Source: Lagopus muta | Taxonomy: Eukaryota > Chordata > Aves > Galliformes > Phasianidae | Assembly (NCBI RefSeq): GCF_023343835.1 | Contig: NC_064443.1 | Location: 11,594,001 to 11,658,000 of the forward strand | Length of the DNA stretch: 64,000 bases | Reading direction: 5' to 3' | Part shown: positions 21,000-35,900 of the stretch, piece after piece | Position numbering within the stretch: the first letter of the stretch is position 1 | How the letters are laid out: each line of letters opens with the position of its first letter | Program-made: the position numbers and the translations under genes | Notes under the pieces: model-generated | The model's database searches: none | What the model saw: only the letters and a program-made list of their open reading frames with translations | Told to the model about the DNA's origin: nothing

Positions 21000-23900
21000 T
21001 TATGTGTCATGGAAGTCTTTCAGCAGGGTCCTCCGTCTCTGCTCTGCTATGTGCATCTGATTCTCTAAGTCCTGGTAGAACAGAAGGCAGAAATAGTTAG
21101 CGTGAGATCCCCAGAGATGAGTTAATTTTTTTGCTCAGGGATTCAAATAATCTGACAATCACCAACCTTCATACTTCACATATGCTCTGAATCACAAGAC
21201 TGCAGACCTCATTCCTTTTAACATGGGCTCACTCTGCAGTTATCTGGCTCTTGCTTTATCTAAAAAGCTACACACTTCAGGAACCCATACTTAACCAGAG
21301 GTCTATTCTGGGCAGCTTCCTCCAAAGCTTTGTTGGTTCTGTTTCCGGCCCTGCTTCCTCTCCCAAGAAGCAGTGAGCACTCCACTTCCACAACATCCAC
21401 CAGCAAGAGGAAGAAAAGTGAGATTCTGGATCTAGTATGTCAGCACTCTCACTTAACCGCCTTAGCTCTCCCACAGAGGTGCTAAGCCTGATATTAACAA
21501 AATCTGGCCAGCTGGCTCAAGCAAGCTGAACTCACCCCTCTGTCATAGCTGTCTGCTCGCTCCACCTTCCATGAGAGATTTTCAATTTCAGCCTCCAGCT
21601 GGGCCTGCTGGTATTCAAACTGCAAGCAGCAAAATTAGAGTTAGCATCAAGAAACTAGCTTAGTGGAACAGCTTCGTTCAACCTGCTACGCTTGAGGAGC
21701 AAACAAACGAGTTCTGCTGACAGCAATGCAGGAAGAGCAGGTTTGTGCCTCCTCCCTATCCATCTTCAGCTACACATGCCTTGCAGGAGGTTCCTGGAGT
21801 GAATACTCCCCAATCTGCATCACTCAAAGTTAATCATATCAGTTCAGAAACACTCACAGTGACAGATATCTGCTAACTCAGCTCACTTTGCCAATAAGCA
21901 GGTCAGGAAATGCTCTTGTGAGCAGCTCTGCAGGCAGAATGGAGGGACTACTAACCACTGCTGGGAGCAGTAGCTTGTTCTACCAGCACAGTCAGACAGA
22001 AAATAAAATGTGGTCAAAGCCTGAGAGAATACACATGCTATGGGAAGAGATTGGAGAACAAGCTTTACTTGACTACTGAGTCAAAGAATCAACACATTCA
22101 ATGAATTCAAGAATATTCTGGGACATATCCAGCCTGTAGAAAGTTCCAGCTTGCCAAGAACTTGCAGTGGGAATCAAGGGCAGGGCTACACACCAATTCC
22201 AGGCTGGAAAACCTATGCTCCAGCAGCAATTTGTGGGAAATACAGTCCACAGCCCTGTGATAGTCCCACCAAAGAACAAACATTTTCCAGCTTCAAAATT
22301 TTTTGGATAAAGTGCTTATTAGTTAAAATGCAGTGTTGCCAAAGGAAAATACCAATTGAGCAGCAGATCAATTTGAAGCAAAGAAGAAAGGTGCAAAAGC
22401 ACACAGTCTTGTCCTGCGCTTTCCTCAAACTCAGTACTTGTATTTCAGATGCACAAGCTCTGGAATTAAATGTGGATGCTTGGCTATTCATTCAGCCCAG
22501 CATGCTGCCAGCTAAACACCCCCAGACAAACAGTAAGTGAAAAAAGTGCAAAACACCTTACCAGTTTCTTCCTGGGACCAGACTCCATGTAGTAGGCATA
22601 TGGATATGTGTACTGCAGAGTGTAACGACACTGTTGGGGTCCAGGGAAAAGAGAGAGAAAACAAGAAGAGTCTCAGATTCCAGGTGATTTTTGCCTAGTT
22701 CACAGCCTAGACTTGAGGTACAGTTTCACATACCCATAACCCCCAAGTTCCCTTCCTCTCACTATGCACTGTGAAATTAGCATTCATGTGCATGGATTCT
22801 CTTCTCTGCTAAACAAGCCACAGCTACCCACCTTTGCAAGTAGCTTTGCAGCATTTTGTAGGTATTGCCAGTCTATCCACGTTCCCAAGTTGTTCATAAC
22901 TCTTTCCTGAATTTTCTCCTGGATTCGTTGGTATGTCTGTGCCTCCAGCTGCAAACTTTTATTGTGATTCTCCCACTGCATAGGGTGGGAAGAAGGGAAA
23001 AGAAAAAATGGTATGAGACCAGAATACTTTGCTATAAAAGCATAAGCTCTAGCAAGCGGAAACTGAAGTGGGGCAGGAGTCCAGCAAGGCAAGACATGCT
23101 GTGGGAAAGAACAGCAAGGCAGCAGCTCCAATAGCAAGGAGTGGAAGCTGTATAGAACAGATTGACAGCAGGAAAGAGCAAGAGGCAAACCCAGCTCCTC
23201 AGAGTAGGAATGCTCTCTGCACAAAGACTATGTGTACAACAAGATAGATAGTAATGGTGATTCCTCTACTTATACAATTTCTATAGAAAGGGCAAGAGTT
23301 GAAATTAACACTTAAATGCGGGTTCAGTGAACTCCAACATCCACATGCACACTGTGAACATGACCACATCCCAAAGCCTGTTTGGTCTAGTGAGCCAAGA
23401 ATGAACTCGTTTATTTTAACACAGGAGTTGGCTCACAGAATGAAAAAGAATAAATTCATTTTAATGGGGAAACAAGTGCACTGACAGGCAGCAGCACTGT
23501 ACCTCTATCACATTCTCCTGCACAGATGCTGTTCTAGAAATACATTGTATGTCCAGGTGCTTTGAAACATCTGTGTGCATACAGATCATGTAATCACACT
23601 TTTTAAAAGTTGCACCCAGCACTCTGGGTCCTTTAGGAAAATTTTGCTATAGCCAAAGGAATTTGAACATAACAGTTTGTTTATTCTTTGTCTCAGTGAA
23701 AATATGCTGCAAGTAACAAAAGTTCTGCAGTCCTGAAAGGAAATGATTGGAGTAATATTAATCTACTGCAGGCACTCAGCCTGCAGGAAAACAGTATAGT
23801 GGCACACAGATAATACCAATTTTCTCTAGCACGAGGAAACACAAGAGTACACACAAGTATAATTTGCTTTAGGGATGACACTACTGGTTTGAACAGGACC

Positions 23901-26900
23901 CACAGGGCAGGACATAGAGTAAGAAAGAACGGGGCCTGAAAATTCAGCACAGATTCTCTTTGGGCAGTTTCTTGCATGGAGATTGCTGGCAGTGACCTTT
24001 GCACCAGGCAGGGAGCATTAAAAAGCTACAGCAGCTCTGGCCAAAGAGATGTCTCCTACCCTCTCAAAATAGAACAAGTACTTCTTAAGGGCCTCCCTGG
24101 CCTGTGCTTGCTGACTCTGGTTTACAATATCAGGATTCTCTTTGTACCGACTGCATTCGTAGTACTCGCTGCCGTGAGTCTTCCAGTCTCCCAGACACAT
24201 CCAGCAGAAGTCTGCAGAAAACAGTGAAATTCCACTATGATGCACAGAATAAAAAAAACCATAAGGCTGAGAAAGAAAAGATTCAGGAGACATAGCTCAT
24301 CTGTTCTCATTATTTCTGCTAAGCCAAGAAACATACATTTTGTATCATCTTGCAAAACAGAACACAACAGTGAGCCAAAAATACCAGCCTGTCTGGAAGA
24401 TTTTCGTTGTACAGCCTCCTGTGCAACTACACAAAGTAAACCTTGAAGTGCTGTATTGTGTACATCAAGACCAATGTACAGAACTTGTGCTCTGCACAGG
24501 CTGTCACTCCAGGTTAAAGAAGAGGCAGGCTGTTGTCTTATTTGTGAATTGCATCCACCCCATTCTGGCGTACGGCACCATGAGAATCTCTGGTTGAATA
24601 AAATATGAACAATCAAATACAAGAGTGAATTAATTCATGCAAATAAAATCTGCCTTCAGCTCTCTCCAAGAGAAAACTACCTGCATGACTTCAGATATCA
24701 GTGGTCAATGACACTTGAAGTTAGGAGCCACTGAACTGGGAAGAAAGTGGAAGAAAGAGAACAATAGCAAAACCCACATAACAGTTTCCTGGTTTCAGAG
24801 CGAGGCTGTGAGTGTTTTGCTGGAAAGGAAAAAAGATGGAGATTAAGTTGCTAAAATAATAATCACTTTGTGTCGCTCATTTTAAGGGACTGAAATTGGC
24901 ATTTCCAGAGTTCACCAGCCTTCTTGAATGCTAGTCACCATGGTACCTTGGCACTTGCTTGCTCACTCTTGTCACAGAGCTCCATCAAATCACATCCAGT
25001 GCTGCTGAGGACCCCAAAGCAAAGGAAATGAGAGAGGACAGCAGTCTTTAATCATCATCCAAATAAGGTTCTGATAATATAATATTTCCTAGCAGCACAC
25101 TTAATATAGAGGGCCTGAACACAAACTATTTTGCTCCAAGGCAACAGGGATTATTTCTGCCATGAAAAGATCTACAAAAGAACAGGCTGTTGTTTTAGAG
25201 GAGCACACAATGGTCCACAGACATCTGTCTGCTCAATGCACAGCGGTGGACTAAGCAGTCCAATAGAGAATGTTATGCAGAACAATTCACAGCTCCTGCA
25301 GTTTCATCTGGGTTGGGTCTCATTATTTCCATCAGAGACCAGAAGGACCTAAGCTGATCTGAGAAGATAGCCAGTATCTTCAACTGATAATCAGTAGATT
25401 TACAGGGAAAGCATTTCATGTTCTCCTCTGGGATGTTTTCCACTCTTGGTATTACGGCAGAGACAGAGATCTTCCTATACAATGGATGTCAGGGAGAAGG
25501 AGTTAAACTAGCACTGAATCAGAAGCTAATCAAAATTACAGCCAGTGAGGGGGGAAAAAAGGCTATCACAAGTCTGTAATTTAGTGCCTTGTCCACATTT
25601 TATGAGGGGAAAAATATTGCAGTCAGCGTTCACAATTCATCTTCATTACACACAAAAAGAGAACATCTCTGAAACACAGTGCTGGGAAAACTGTTTCCAA
25701 ATTCTACTTACCATGCTTGCATTTGGAGCATTGCTGAAAGAGAAGACAGGAGGCACTGGTTAGTGGAAAGTGGAAAAAAATTCTGCTTAGAGAAAGAAAG
25801 ATCTGGTGTGTTCAGGGAACTGCTCACCATGTGATTGCAGCCTCCATTCTTTTCAATACAGATATTGCACTTCGGACACTGGGGAAACATAAGCATTTGT
25901 TAGACCCAACTTTGTCTCCAGCAGACCTTCTGAGAATGACAATGTTTGCATGACAATTCTACCTGTGTTCTTTATTTTATTTTTGTATGCATGTATGAAA
26001 AGATTTAGAAAGGGGGCAGAAAGCCAGGGATGTTACACAGCAGCACCAGACTGCTTGCTCAAGAGAACAGGTTTGCTGCTGTTACATCTCGTAAAACTAA
26101 AAATCTCACCGTGTTACCAATTAGCAGCTGATGAGGCACAGAGACATAAATGAGATCACATTTGACAGTAGCTTCCACAGCTATTTAAACTACAAGATAA
26201 CTAGCTCTGTATCCTGACACTATCAGATGACAACAAGCAGAGGAGAATCGGTAGGACCACAGTGAGAGCTGCACACTTATTTGCTGCAGCAGTGGTTCTC
26301 TGATACTCTTGAGTGTTGAGTTCAGAGCATTGTTTTGATTGCACAAGTACAAAGAAAGAAGTGAGTTTTGTTGCTTCTTACAAATTTCAACAACAGGTAA
26401 AATGCATGCTGAATATAAAAGAGCCTTATATTTCCAAAGATGCATAGCAGAAAGACTGCCATCACATGCTAACACCTCTCTAAAGAAAAAATGGTATTTA
26501 GGATCTCTAGACAAAGTACTCACTTTCCTAGCACAACTGAAGCTGGTGCCTAATGAGCACTGTCACTATTATTACCATTTATAGTAAAAACAAATGCCAG
26601 TCAACTAAGAACTGACACAAAATCCTCCAAACGACATTAAAAACCCCAGTCTGCAAACAGCTAATCTAAAAGAAATACATCTGTGACCTTTAAAGATATT
26701 TCCAAGATAGAGTACACAGTATGTAACAGTTTCTCTTTCTCAGGTTTAAATCTACCAGAAGTACTTCAGAATACAATTTATCCATTTCATCCACCCCCTT
26801 CTGTTGTTATTGCCAAATCAGGACCTTATCTCCCTCACCTTCCCCCACACAGACGTTGAGACTAGAGCACCACTAGAGTTCACTAACTGCATTTACTACA

Positions 26901-29900
26901 CCCTCTCCCCCCATTTGAAATACACCTTCGCTGTGTATTCCAAGCAGTCACAATTCTGCCTTTTGCCCGTGGGAGGGCAGCACAGCTGGCTTCCAAAGAC
27001 ATTCACACAAGACCTGGAATAGGAACCAAGACCACCATCCTGTCCTTAGTGCAGGAGGTCAGCTGGACTGTCTGCATTCCCAGTGCATTCAGTTTGTAGT
27101 AACACAGTCCCCAGAGAGCCGTGAGAATTTAGAGCCTGTGAAAATGCTACATATATGAAGAATTGTAGGATTCCCAGGTAGGACTAGAGGACGTGAAAAG
27201 ACACGCCAGTACTTGTTCTTACATCTTTAGTGTGAGCACTGATGTAGTTGGCTGTTTCGGAGTCATCTGCACATTTGGTGAGCCATTTCCGGATGGTAGC
27301 ACAGTCTGTGGGTGCGTGGTACATCTGCCGACACTTAAAGCTTAACAGGAGACAAAAAACAAGGCATGACATATCCATTTCCACAGAAATGACTCAAGAA
27401 CTGAGGTATTCCTGATGACCAAAGTCTGTGAAGCAGAGCAAGGGGAAGGGATGCCAATGTATTCACAGTGTATTAGCAGAATGCAGAAATAAAGGCTGAG
27501 GGCTGCATAGTGAGAGCTCTAATAAACCACCACTCTGATGTGCAGAAACCAGCATCAGGATGAATGAAGAGGCCTTCTCTGACATAAACGTGACCAAGGA
27601 CACTTCAAAGCCAACAGGGAACATTAATGTTCCTATTTAGTAAAAATTTATTCTCACTCTAGCCTCAAAACACACCAGATACTCCGGTAATCAAATGCTT
27701 GTAAAAAGCCTAAAACCACCAGACCAGCAGATAACGTACAGATCTCTACATCCATTACCAGAATCTCTATCATTCACTCTGGCCTTACCCGAATTTGTAA
27801 CCTAGCCAACAAAGGACAAAAGATTTTTAACTCCTTCATTACTCAAGATCAGTGTTGCCTGACTGTTGTAACACCCAGCTCCCAAGGAGTTTGGGGAGCA
27901 AGGGGAAGGCTGACCACCTGCAGAAGTCAGACACTACGTGTCCAGTTACTCAAGTTAACTCAGGTTACAAACAACTTTAGCAAAGCATTTGAGATGCTTT
28001 CACACACTGAACCTATTGGCAAGCAAACGGAGTAGCTCTGAGGACAGCAATTTCCCTGTGATCTTTAACCTTTTCTGTTTCTTACCAGAAGACCTCATTG
28101 CAACGATTGCACTGCACTCGCCGGGCTTTTGGCTCCTGTACCTGTATGACCATAGGGCAATCTGCACCAGGACACAGCTGCAGCTGGTAATGGCTCTGTG
28201 AACACACCAATGTGGTAAAATCAGCAAAGGGTGCAGAAGAGCATTTATCTGTTCAAGTCTAATTACTCCTATCCATAAAAACACACAAGACAAATGTGTT
28301 TTCTTACTGGAAAAGATATTGAAAACTGTTACCAGATCTTCCCTAACAGAGCAGCTGAACCTTTCCCACATTAGGAAAGGTGATGTTAGCTACTTATCAC
28401 AACAGGGAGTTCAAATGGAGGACTATAGACCAAGTAAGCACAGCAACACATGTGGCTGTGAGCACACGAAGCTACTGAACACTTTTACTCTATTTGAGCT
28501 CTTTTCCCATGCTTATTTTATAACCTAAATTGTACTCAGCTGCTTTTTTGTGGTGGCTGTTTCCTTCTACATATTGAAGAGAGGTGACACTATTCTTTCA
28601 TACTGTTCCCATTTCTTTGAGCTCTCAGTCACCAGAATACTTTCTACAAATTTCATCTTATATGTCTGCCTTAATTTCAATAAATCTCTAATGAAATGTT
28701 ATTAAGCAAACCAATCCAGTTGGGCTTCACTGCAGTATGAGACTTATTTGCCAGAACCTAAAATATCTACATAAAAGTAAGGAGGAGACCAAAACTGAGA
28801 TGGAAGCTTGAGATTCTCAGTTGAAACATTCTGAGAATTCTACTTCAGGAAAAGAGTCCAGCACCAGCCAACAAGTTCCTGGGTGACCTTAGAGAAGAAT
28901 TTACTTTGGCAACCTGCTAGAGCATTTCGCCAGTGAGGCCGCCCTACAGAAGCAGCCACATCATGCTTATGAAGGACGACTCCACTGTAGTCACTGCATC
29001 TCTAATCAGAGATGCAAGACACTTCAAACAAGATTTCTGCAAGTCATTGGTGAATTGATCCAGGGTATTTTAACTGTGAAAAAGACAGTACCTCCACATA
29101 GTCCCTGAAGAGGTAGCGCCTGTATTTGTCTTTCAGCTCTTCACTAGGCAGCAATGGAAAAACAAAGTCTTCTGGTGTCCGAAGTAGGCAGTCCTGAGCC
29201 ATGCAGGAGACCCCTGAGAAAAGAAGGCAACATTTCAGCACAGTGCAACGTGTACTAAATAGCAGAGACACAGAGACAGCATTCAACAGTTTCCTAGGTG
29301 CCATCTGTTGTTGTAGCAAGAGGGACACAACTGTGAAACAGATCAATTGAATGCATCAGGGCCGTTGAAAAGCTGAAGCCCAACTGTCTTCACTGAAAGA
29401 TGATAGGGCACAAATGTATTCAGGAGCAGTAAGTGTTTCAACCAGGATTCAACTGCATGTTACTGTCATATCAGCAAGAATAACAGGCCAGGAGAAGTCC
29501 AAACCAAGCCCAGCAACTACTGGCTTCTGCTCAACACAAATGGAACAGGTGTTTGTATCCACAAGAACTTCCAGGGCAACAAAACAACGCATCACAGAGA
29601 TGCAATCTCAAAATACAGCAGATTTCTGACTTCTCATTTGCTCTTGAGATCAGAAGGGGGAGAAGAGCAGCAAATGGATCTGTAGAATTGCAGGTTTTGT
29701 TAGGCAGGAGTAGGGCTTTCCAGGCAGTATGCCAACACCAACGAGGGATTCGGGTAAAACAGCTTGTTAAAGTGAAATTTATCACAAATATCCATTCCAT
29801 GCTCCATTTTCTCATTACTGAGAAACAATTCAGACCGCTGCCTGCAGAGCAACCAAGATGTCAAACACAGATCCACTGCCAAATCCGCCTTGAACTTACC

Positions 29901-32900
29901 AACTCCAACACCATCCTTGACAAGCACTGTACAATGCTGCTCCCAGCAGCTGCGACAGAACTGGTGCTGACAAGCCAGAGAAAGCAAGTTCTCCTTCCGG
30001 ACAAACTGCATGCACACAGCGCAGTGATGGGAGGAATGTACCATTGCCTGGGAGAGACAAACCAGCATCACAGTGAAATCAACTGCAGCTCTGAGTATCT
30101 CACCTCATCCACAGATACCTGCAGCACTTTCCTTGCGACAGCAGTCTCGGATGAGCTCCAAGCCAGAACAGGCTCCTAAGTGACCGGCGTGCTGCCCTGC
30201 CCCCACTATCAGCCCTTTTCATGAACCTCGTCAAGCTCACGGAGCGCAGCGGATGAACAGCCGCTGAATAGCTCCTGTCTTTCATCTAGTGCTACCCAAA
30301 GTTCACCTTTGTTTTTCTAGCTCTATCATCTTCTTTGTTTGAAAAATGAGTAAATACATCACTGTGTATGTCCTTTTTGTTCAGTTCTTCCCTGAATTTA
30401 CTGGGATTTGTTGTTAGCTGGGTTGGACTCAATAGCTGTTCCACAGGCCTGGGAGAGCAGCTCTGGCTGGAAGCAGGCTTAGCAGTGTCTTTTTACTTGA
30501 TTGTAATTTTAGGTATCATATTGGACACACAAACGAAGGTATTGCATGCCAAATGTTTATAAAGAGAAAAGACTGTTTATGGACCATCAGAAAGTTCAGG
30601 GACTTTCTTGCATCACTTCTGCCTATACTACATTTGGCAGAATAGCTTCATCTCTTAAGCTGTGAGGGTTTGTTTCAAGTCAGACACAGTTCTGCTACTC
30701 TTTCACTGGGAAGCTGTCTGGTCTCCCTGTGGGTAGTGCAGAACTAACCCCCAGAAAACAGATAGAGCCTCTCACACATTTTGGCTCACCCTTGGGACCT
30801 GAAAGACTGTCTAGCACAGTATCAACAAAAGTGAGGTTCTACAATGCTGTTAGCAGGAGCTTGAGCTCCTATTTCCCCTTTCACAGAGAAGTCACCTAAT
30901 CACTTTTCATCTACTTAAACGTGTGTTACTCTCTGAGAAGCTAGCGAGACAGCAGTGAGCTTCCATGAGCTCTCTGTGCCAGGGATGCAGCAGCATCAGC
31001 ACCCACCCAGCCACATGACCAGCAGAGCTTGTTTTGTAGCATGACCACATGAAAAAGAAATAGAGCGACTTTGTTCTAAGCAGACCAAAACAAGATTCAT
31101 TAAGTTGGCAATCGTGTTGATGGCCAGATCAACTGCTCAACTTGAATAGCAAGCACACTACCTCAAAACTTTGGAAGCTGTCTCTCTGAGCTTACCATGA
31201 TAGTTTCTCTCTACAAGGCCAGATGCTCCATAGTATGAGCATACACAAAGAACTCCCCAGAAATATCAGTATTTTGCATTAGGAGCTGAACCACAGAGCA
31301 ACTTGCCATAGCACATACAAATAGATCTCAGTGTATTGCATATCAAACCAAGTTTGCCAAACTTAAATTAACCTCTGAACTGTAACTTCATTCCTCCAAA
31401 AATGAAATCACCATTGCAATGAAGGGTACTTAAATGACAAATTATTCAGACAAATCTCAAAATACACGTACTCCTTTTAGGTATGTCAAATAACAAAGAT
31501 TTTTTTCTGGACTCTAGACAGATAATTTGAGTCCATGAAGCTTACTGCTGCCAGCTGCATTAGTGTTTGACTCTATGTCAGCTACAAGTCAGCTCAGATG
31601 CCAAAGCAGGCTTTCAGGTCCTTAAAAATCCCTCTTTCCCACAGCCTAAACTGCGTTTTTCAGATGTAACATTTTATCACTCAAAATGTAACACATTGCA
31701 ATGTGTTCCTGGAGTACTGGACCACACTCTGGGAACAACTTCTGTAAACAAGTAACAGAGCATTTCTATTTAAAGGAGAAAAAAAAAGCATCTAAGGACC
31801 CCACAGCCCCAGCTGCAAAAGGCAAGCATTTGTTTCAAGTATTGCTACTGCTGGCCCAAGCCAGAACACCACTGGGAGATTGGCTTAAGCATTGCTAGGC
31901 AGAGCAGCACCCTTTAAAAAGTCAACCCCGAGCAGATTTAGGGTGTAGGACCTTGAGTTTGCAAAGAGTTAACATGGGACAGGCCCATCAGTAATGCAGG
32001 CCTCCAATGAGGTGGGTCAGAGGTTTCTCTGCCAAGGGGAACAGACCCAAACAGTGAGCATACTTACATGTTTGGATGAGGTGGGCTGAACTCGTGCTTC
32101 TACTAGCAATTGGGCAGCATTTGACTTGTGCCTGAAAAGACAATTAAACAAATGATCAAATCCACTTCTGAATATATTTTGCATTGTTCCATCACCATGA
32201 TAACATGCTCTGCTGAGGCTCCTGCCTGTCTCCTATTCCTCTGCAAAATCAAGCTATCCTGTGTAGGTCTTGCTTTGGCTCCAGTCTGCTATACAGCTAA
32301 ATATTTACTTTATGACAGATTATCACCTTTTAGGTATATGAAGCTGTCTGTCAGCAGCCTTTGAGGTAAACACATCTTGCTGTTAGTGATTGCTATCATA
32401 GAGCAATCTCCAGTGAAAAAAAACCACCAGTGAATTCAAGGATACAAAGCTGCACTGGGGGTATGATCAGGCTGTAATTTGATAATGCTGCTTCATAACA
32501 AGACAGAAGTTTGAGGACCAGATCAACAGGAGAACAACTTGCAAAGTCACTGTTGCAGAATTAAGCCCTTCCCTGTGCTTTCTCCTGACTAAATCCTGTT
32601 AGTCAACCTGCACAATCACCCTGCCTGCTGTGCAGGAATCTCACCCTCCACACTCCCCAGAGAAAAGCTCTCACAGGATGCATAGCAACAGACAAGTCAG
32701 TTACCAGAGATGCTGCAACAGTACCCATACATGAGGTGCATTTCCCATATGTTCTCTGGATGAAGTTGGTGGCTAATGGGGCCAAAAATGGCACAGCAGA
32801 ATGAGTCAGCCTGATGTGCTCTCTATTTTCAGACAATGCTCAGCTCTGAGCCAGTACTTTCAGGAGGGGCTGCCAGACAGCAGTGCCTCCTGACACACTT

Positions 32901-35900
32901 CCCATGTATATCTGGGCAGAGTCTGAACTCTCCTTTTGAAATCAGCTGGAGGACTTCACTGCAGTGTGATGCTGCCCAAGCAACAGAGGGGCTGCACTCA
33001 GCAGTTCTCTCACAGCATCTGCTCTTGCTCTCCAAACGCTATTCAGCTTGGAAAAAAACATCACTTATGTTCAGAAGGAACAAAAACCTCAAAGCAAATG
33101 TATTAATAAATTGTACATTCAGCGCTGCTTTATGATTTACAGATCATATGTTCAAAACAGACCATATGTTATCTCTATGCGTTATAAATAAATATAGCAG
33201 CACCCTCGGTCCTGTTGTTTAAGCTCAGCATATCAGCGCAGTTTCCAGCATGTCAATAATTCCTTGGACTGAAAGACATTTGCTGACACTGCCATCTCCT
33301 TATTCACAAATTCTTTGCAGGCAGCACAGCCTCAGCAAACAGCATTCCTCCTCTGCTCCCTGACATGCCGTGCGTCCTGCTTTCAGGTTCAAAGGCACTT
33401 GTCAAAATACACTACAGGACACCCTAAGCGTTCTTGCAGAGAGAGGGAAAAGCATGAAGCACAGAATAAATAAGGTTACTTACCTTTCCAAAATCTCTGA
33501 GATTTGCCAGTGGAAACTAACTAACACAAGCTTTGCAACAGCATGCGATACCTAGGAGAAAAAAACAAAAAGTGAAGCATATTTTGAGGACAAACTTTTG
33601 CTTAAGGCCACAATTTTCTTGTAAGACTAATAAACTGTGCAGACAGCAAAACAGTAATACTCAATTCCCATTAAATTACTAGACATAATTTTTACAGCCA
33701 GTGTACCTGTGGTGTACAAGTTGGAATGAAGCACAGATGTACCTAAAGTAACTCACACACTTAGCCACAGCAGCACCAGAAGAAAGGAATCAAGGAAAGG
33801 CAGGATGAACTGAACAGCTGCCCTGGTTGCAGCCACCCCTCGCTAGGACCAGGCCAGCTGGGCTCAGGTCCTCGCTCAGCACAGCGCAGCTGACACCACT
33901 CACAGGGCTGGGGAAGCAGCAGCAAGCTGCAGGCACACATGTGCTGTGATAGCGATGGGTAGGGGAAAAAGTTCTCTCTCTCTCCACAATCTTTTTTTCC
34001 CCAAACTTTCATTGTAGAAAAAGTCGTTATACACCAGAACAGAGCAGGAAGATGGAAACGTCCTCTGGTAGGGACTATTGCCACGCAGACTGGCTTACAT
34101 CATACGGGCTCCTGGTAAGCGTTAGCACAGACCGTGCCAGCCAGAAGCACCTGAGCATCCTGAAATACTGCAGCACAACACGAGAAGTCATGTTACAAGG
34201 GTACAAGTGAACAAGTTCTACTTTGGTTCTATCTATTAGCTTATTTCAGAAGAAAATTGGTCTTTGGACCCTTTGTGCCTCAATGACCCTCCTGGAGCTC
34301 TGCCTCTCCTGCTCCAAGAAAAGCTGTCACCACAGCATCCATCTGCTGCACATACAGAAAACACCTCTTCTTCTGACCCAGCTGCAGGAAGAGATTATTT
34401 TAATTTCTATTTTTTGACAAGCTGTCAGTCCCAATCACCAGCTGAGAAGCCATAAGCCATCTCGAATCCCACTTCAGGTGAATCATGGAATCTGACACGT
34501 TGGTAACACAGCCACAAATGATCCTGCACAGCCCCGGAAGGAAAACACTCCTATCACTCCTATAAAACAGGCTCTGCTCACTACTGCAACATATCCATTA
34601 CCCTTTTAAAAGCAGCCCTTCGAAGAGGTGCAGCACAACACAACTGACCTATTGCTGCCATCAGATATGGCCCCGACCCTGCACTGCCATCTGTCAATGT
34701 CAGAAGGTTGGAGGGGGAGCGTCCTGAGGAGGCAGCTGGGTGCTGCTGTGAGGAGAGTGGGGCAGCTAGGCACCTTTCTGCAGCCAGCAGGCTAGCTCTG
34801 CTCAGTGGAAAGTATCAGCAACGTGGTCTCTACAAGACAGGCTTCCTGCAAATGCAAACCACATGCTAAGAATCACTCCCTAATAGTAACTAAATTATTT
34901 CCCAGTAGCAGTAAGAAAACCACCCTGACAAAAGCAAACAAACAAACAAGAGCACCAGACTTAAATGGGAAGTTCATCTGTAACACATGAAAATGAGTAT
35001 TCTTCAGTTGCATTTTCACAGCCTGAGGTGCATCATCACAGCTCCATGAACAAGGGGCAGAGCTGTCTGTTCCCAGAAGACGTGGTAATTAACAAGTTCT
35101 TCTGAGAATGAGAAATTATAAATACAGACACTAGCATTCACTCCTTACATCTAACAAAGTAGCCTAACAGTGAAATGGTTTTGAATCAAATCGTTTAGCA
35201 AGACACAGAATTAATGCTCTAGAAGGATGCCAGGTTAACAGATCCAGAGGCAGTCTATCTCTGAAGAAACTTGAAATCAAGAGCAAGGATTCTGCAGAGC
35301 TATTTCTTTTTGTTCTAGAACATGTTTCAGAGAAATCCTATCACAAAGAAATTCCCTTTTGGCCCTGCCTGTGAACCCAACTCCTCCCAGCAGCCAAAGT
35401 CCGCTCCCCAGCCATGCATCCATTTGTTCGTGGTAGCAGACAAAGAATAAAGCTCCTGTGACCATTCCGAATTTGCTCTGCCTACAAGCCCTGATGGGAC
35501 CAGCTGTAATGCTCATTTTATTGCTTGTATCATAAAAGCACTCAAGAGTAAAAGTCATGTTTGTGATGCGAGTCCAGTTTCACAAAAGCCCCAACACACA
35601 GGATTTTGGTACTTTCCCTCTGAAGCACATGAGGTCTTGCAAACAGTAAGTCCCAGAGCCAGTCTGTTTGACATGGAAGGATTTGTTCTTACACACTACA
35701 GACAGAGGGAACAGGAACAGGTAACATAAGAGGCTGGGCTCTGCCTGTTGATTACAAGAGGTGGAGTCTCACCACAAGACAGCCCACGTCCTGCTCACCA
35801 ACAAGGCTGGTAATTCAGGCTGCAGATGTGGAAACCACTGGGGGCCAACACTACTGGAGATACTGAAGAAAACAAGCATAAGACAAGTAGGTTTTCAACA

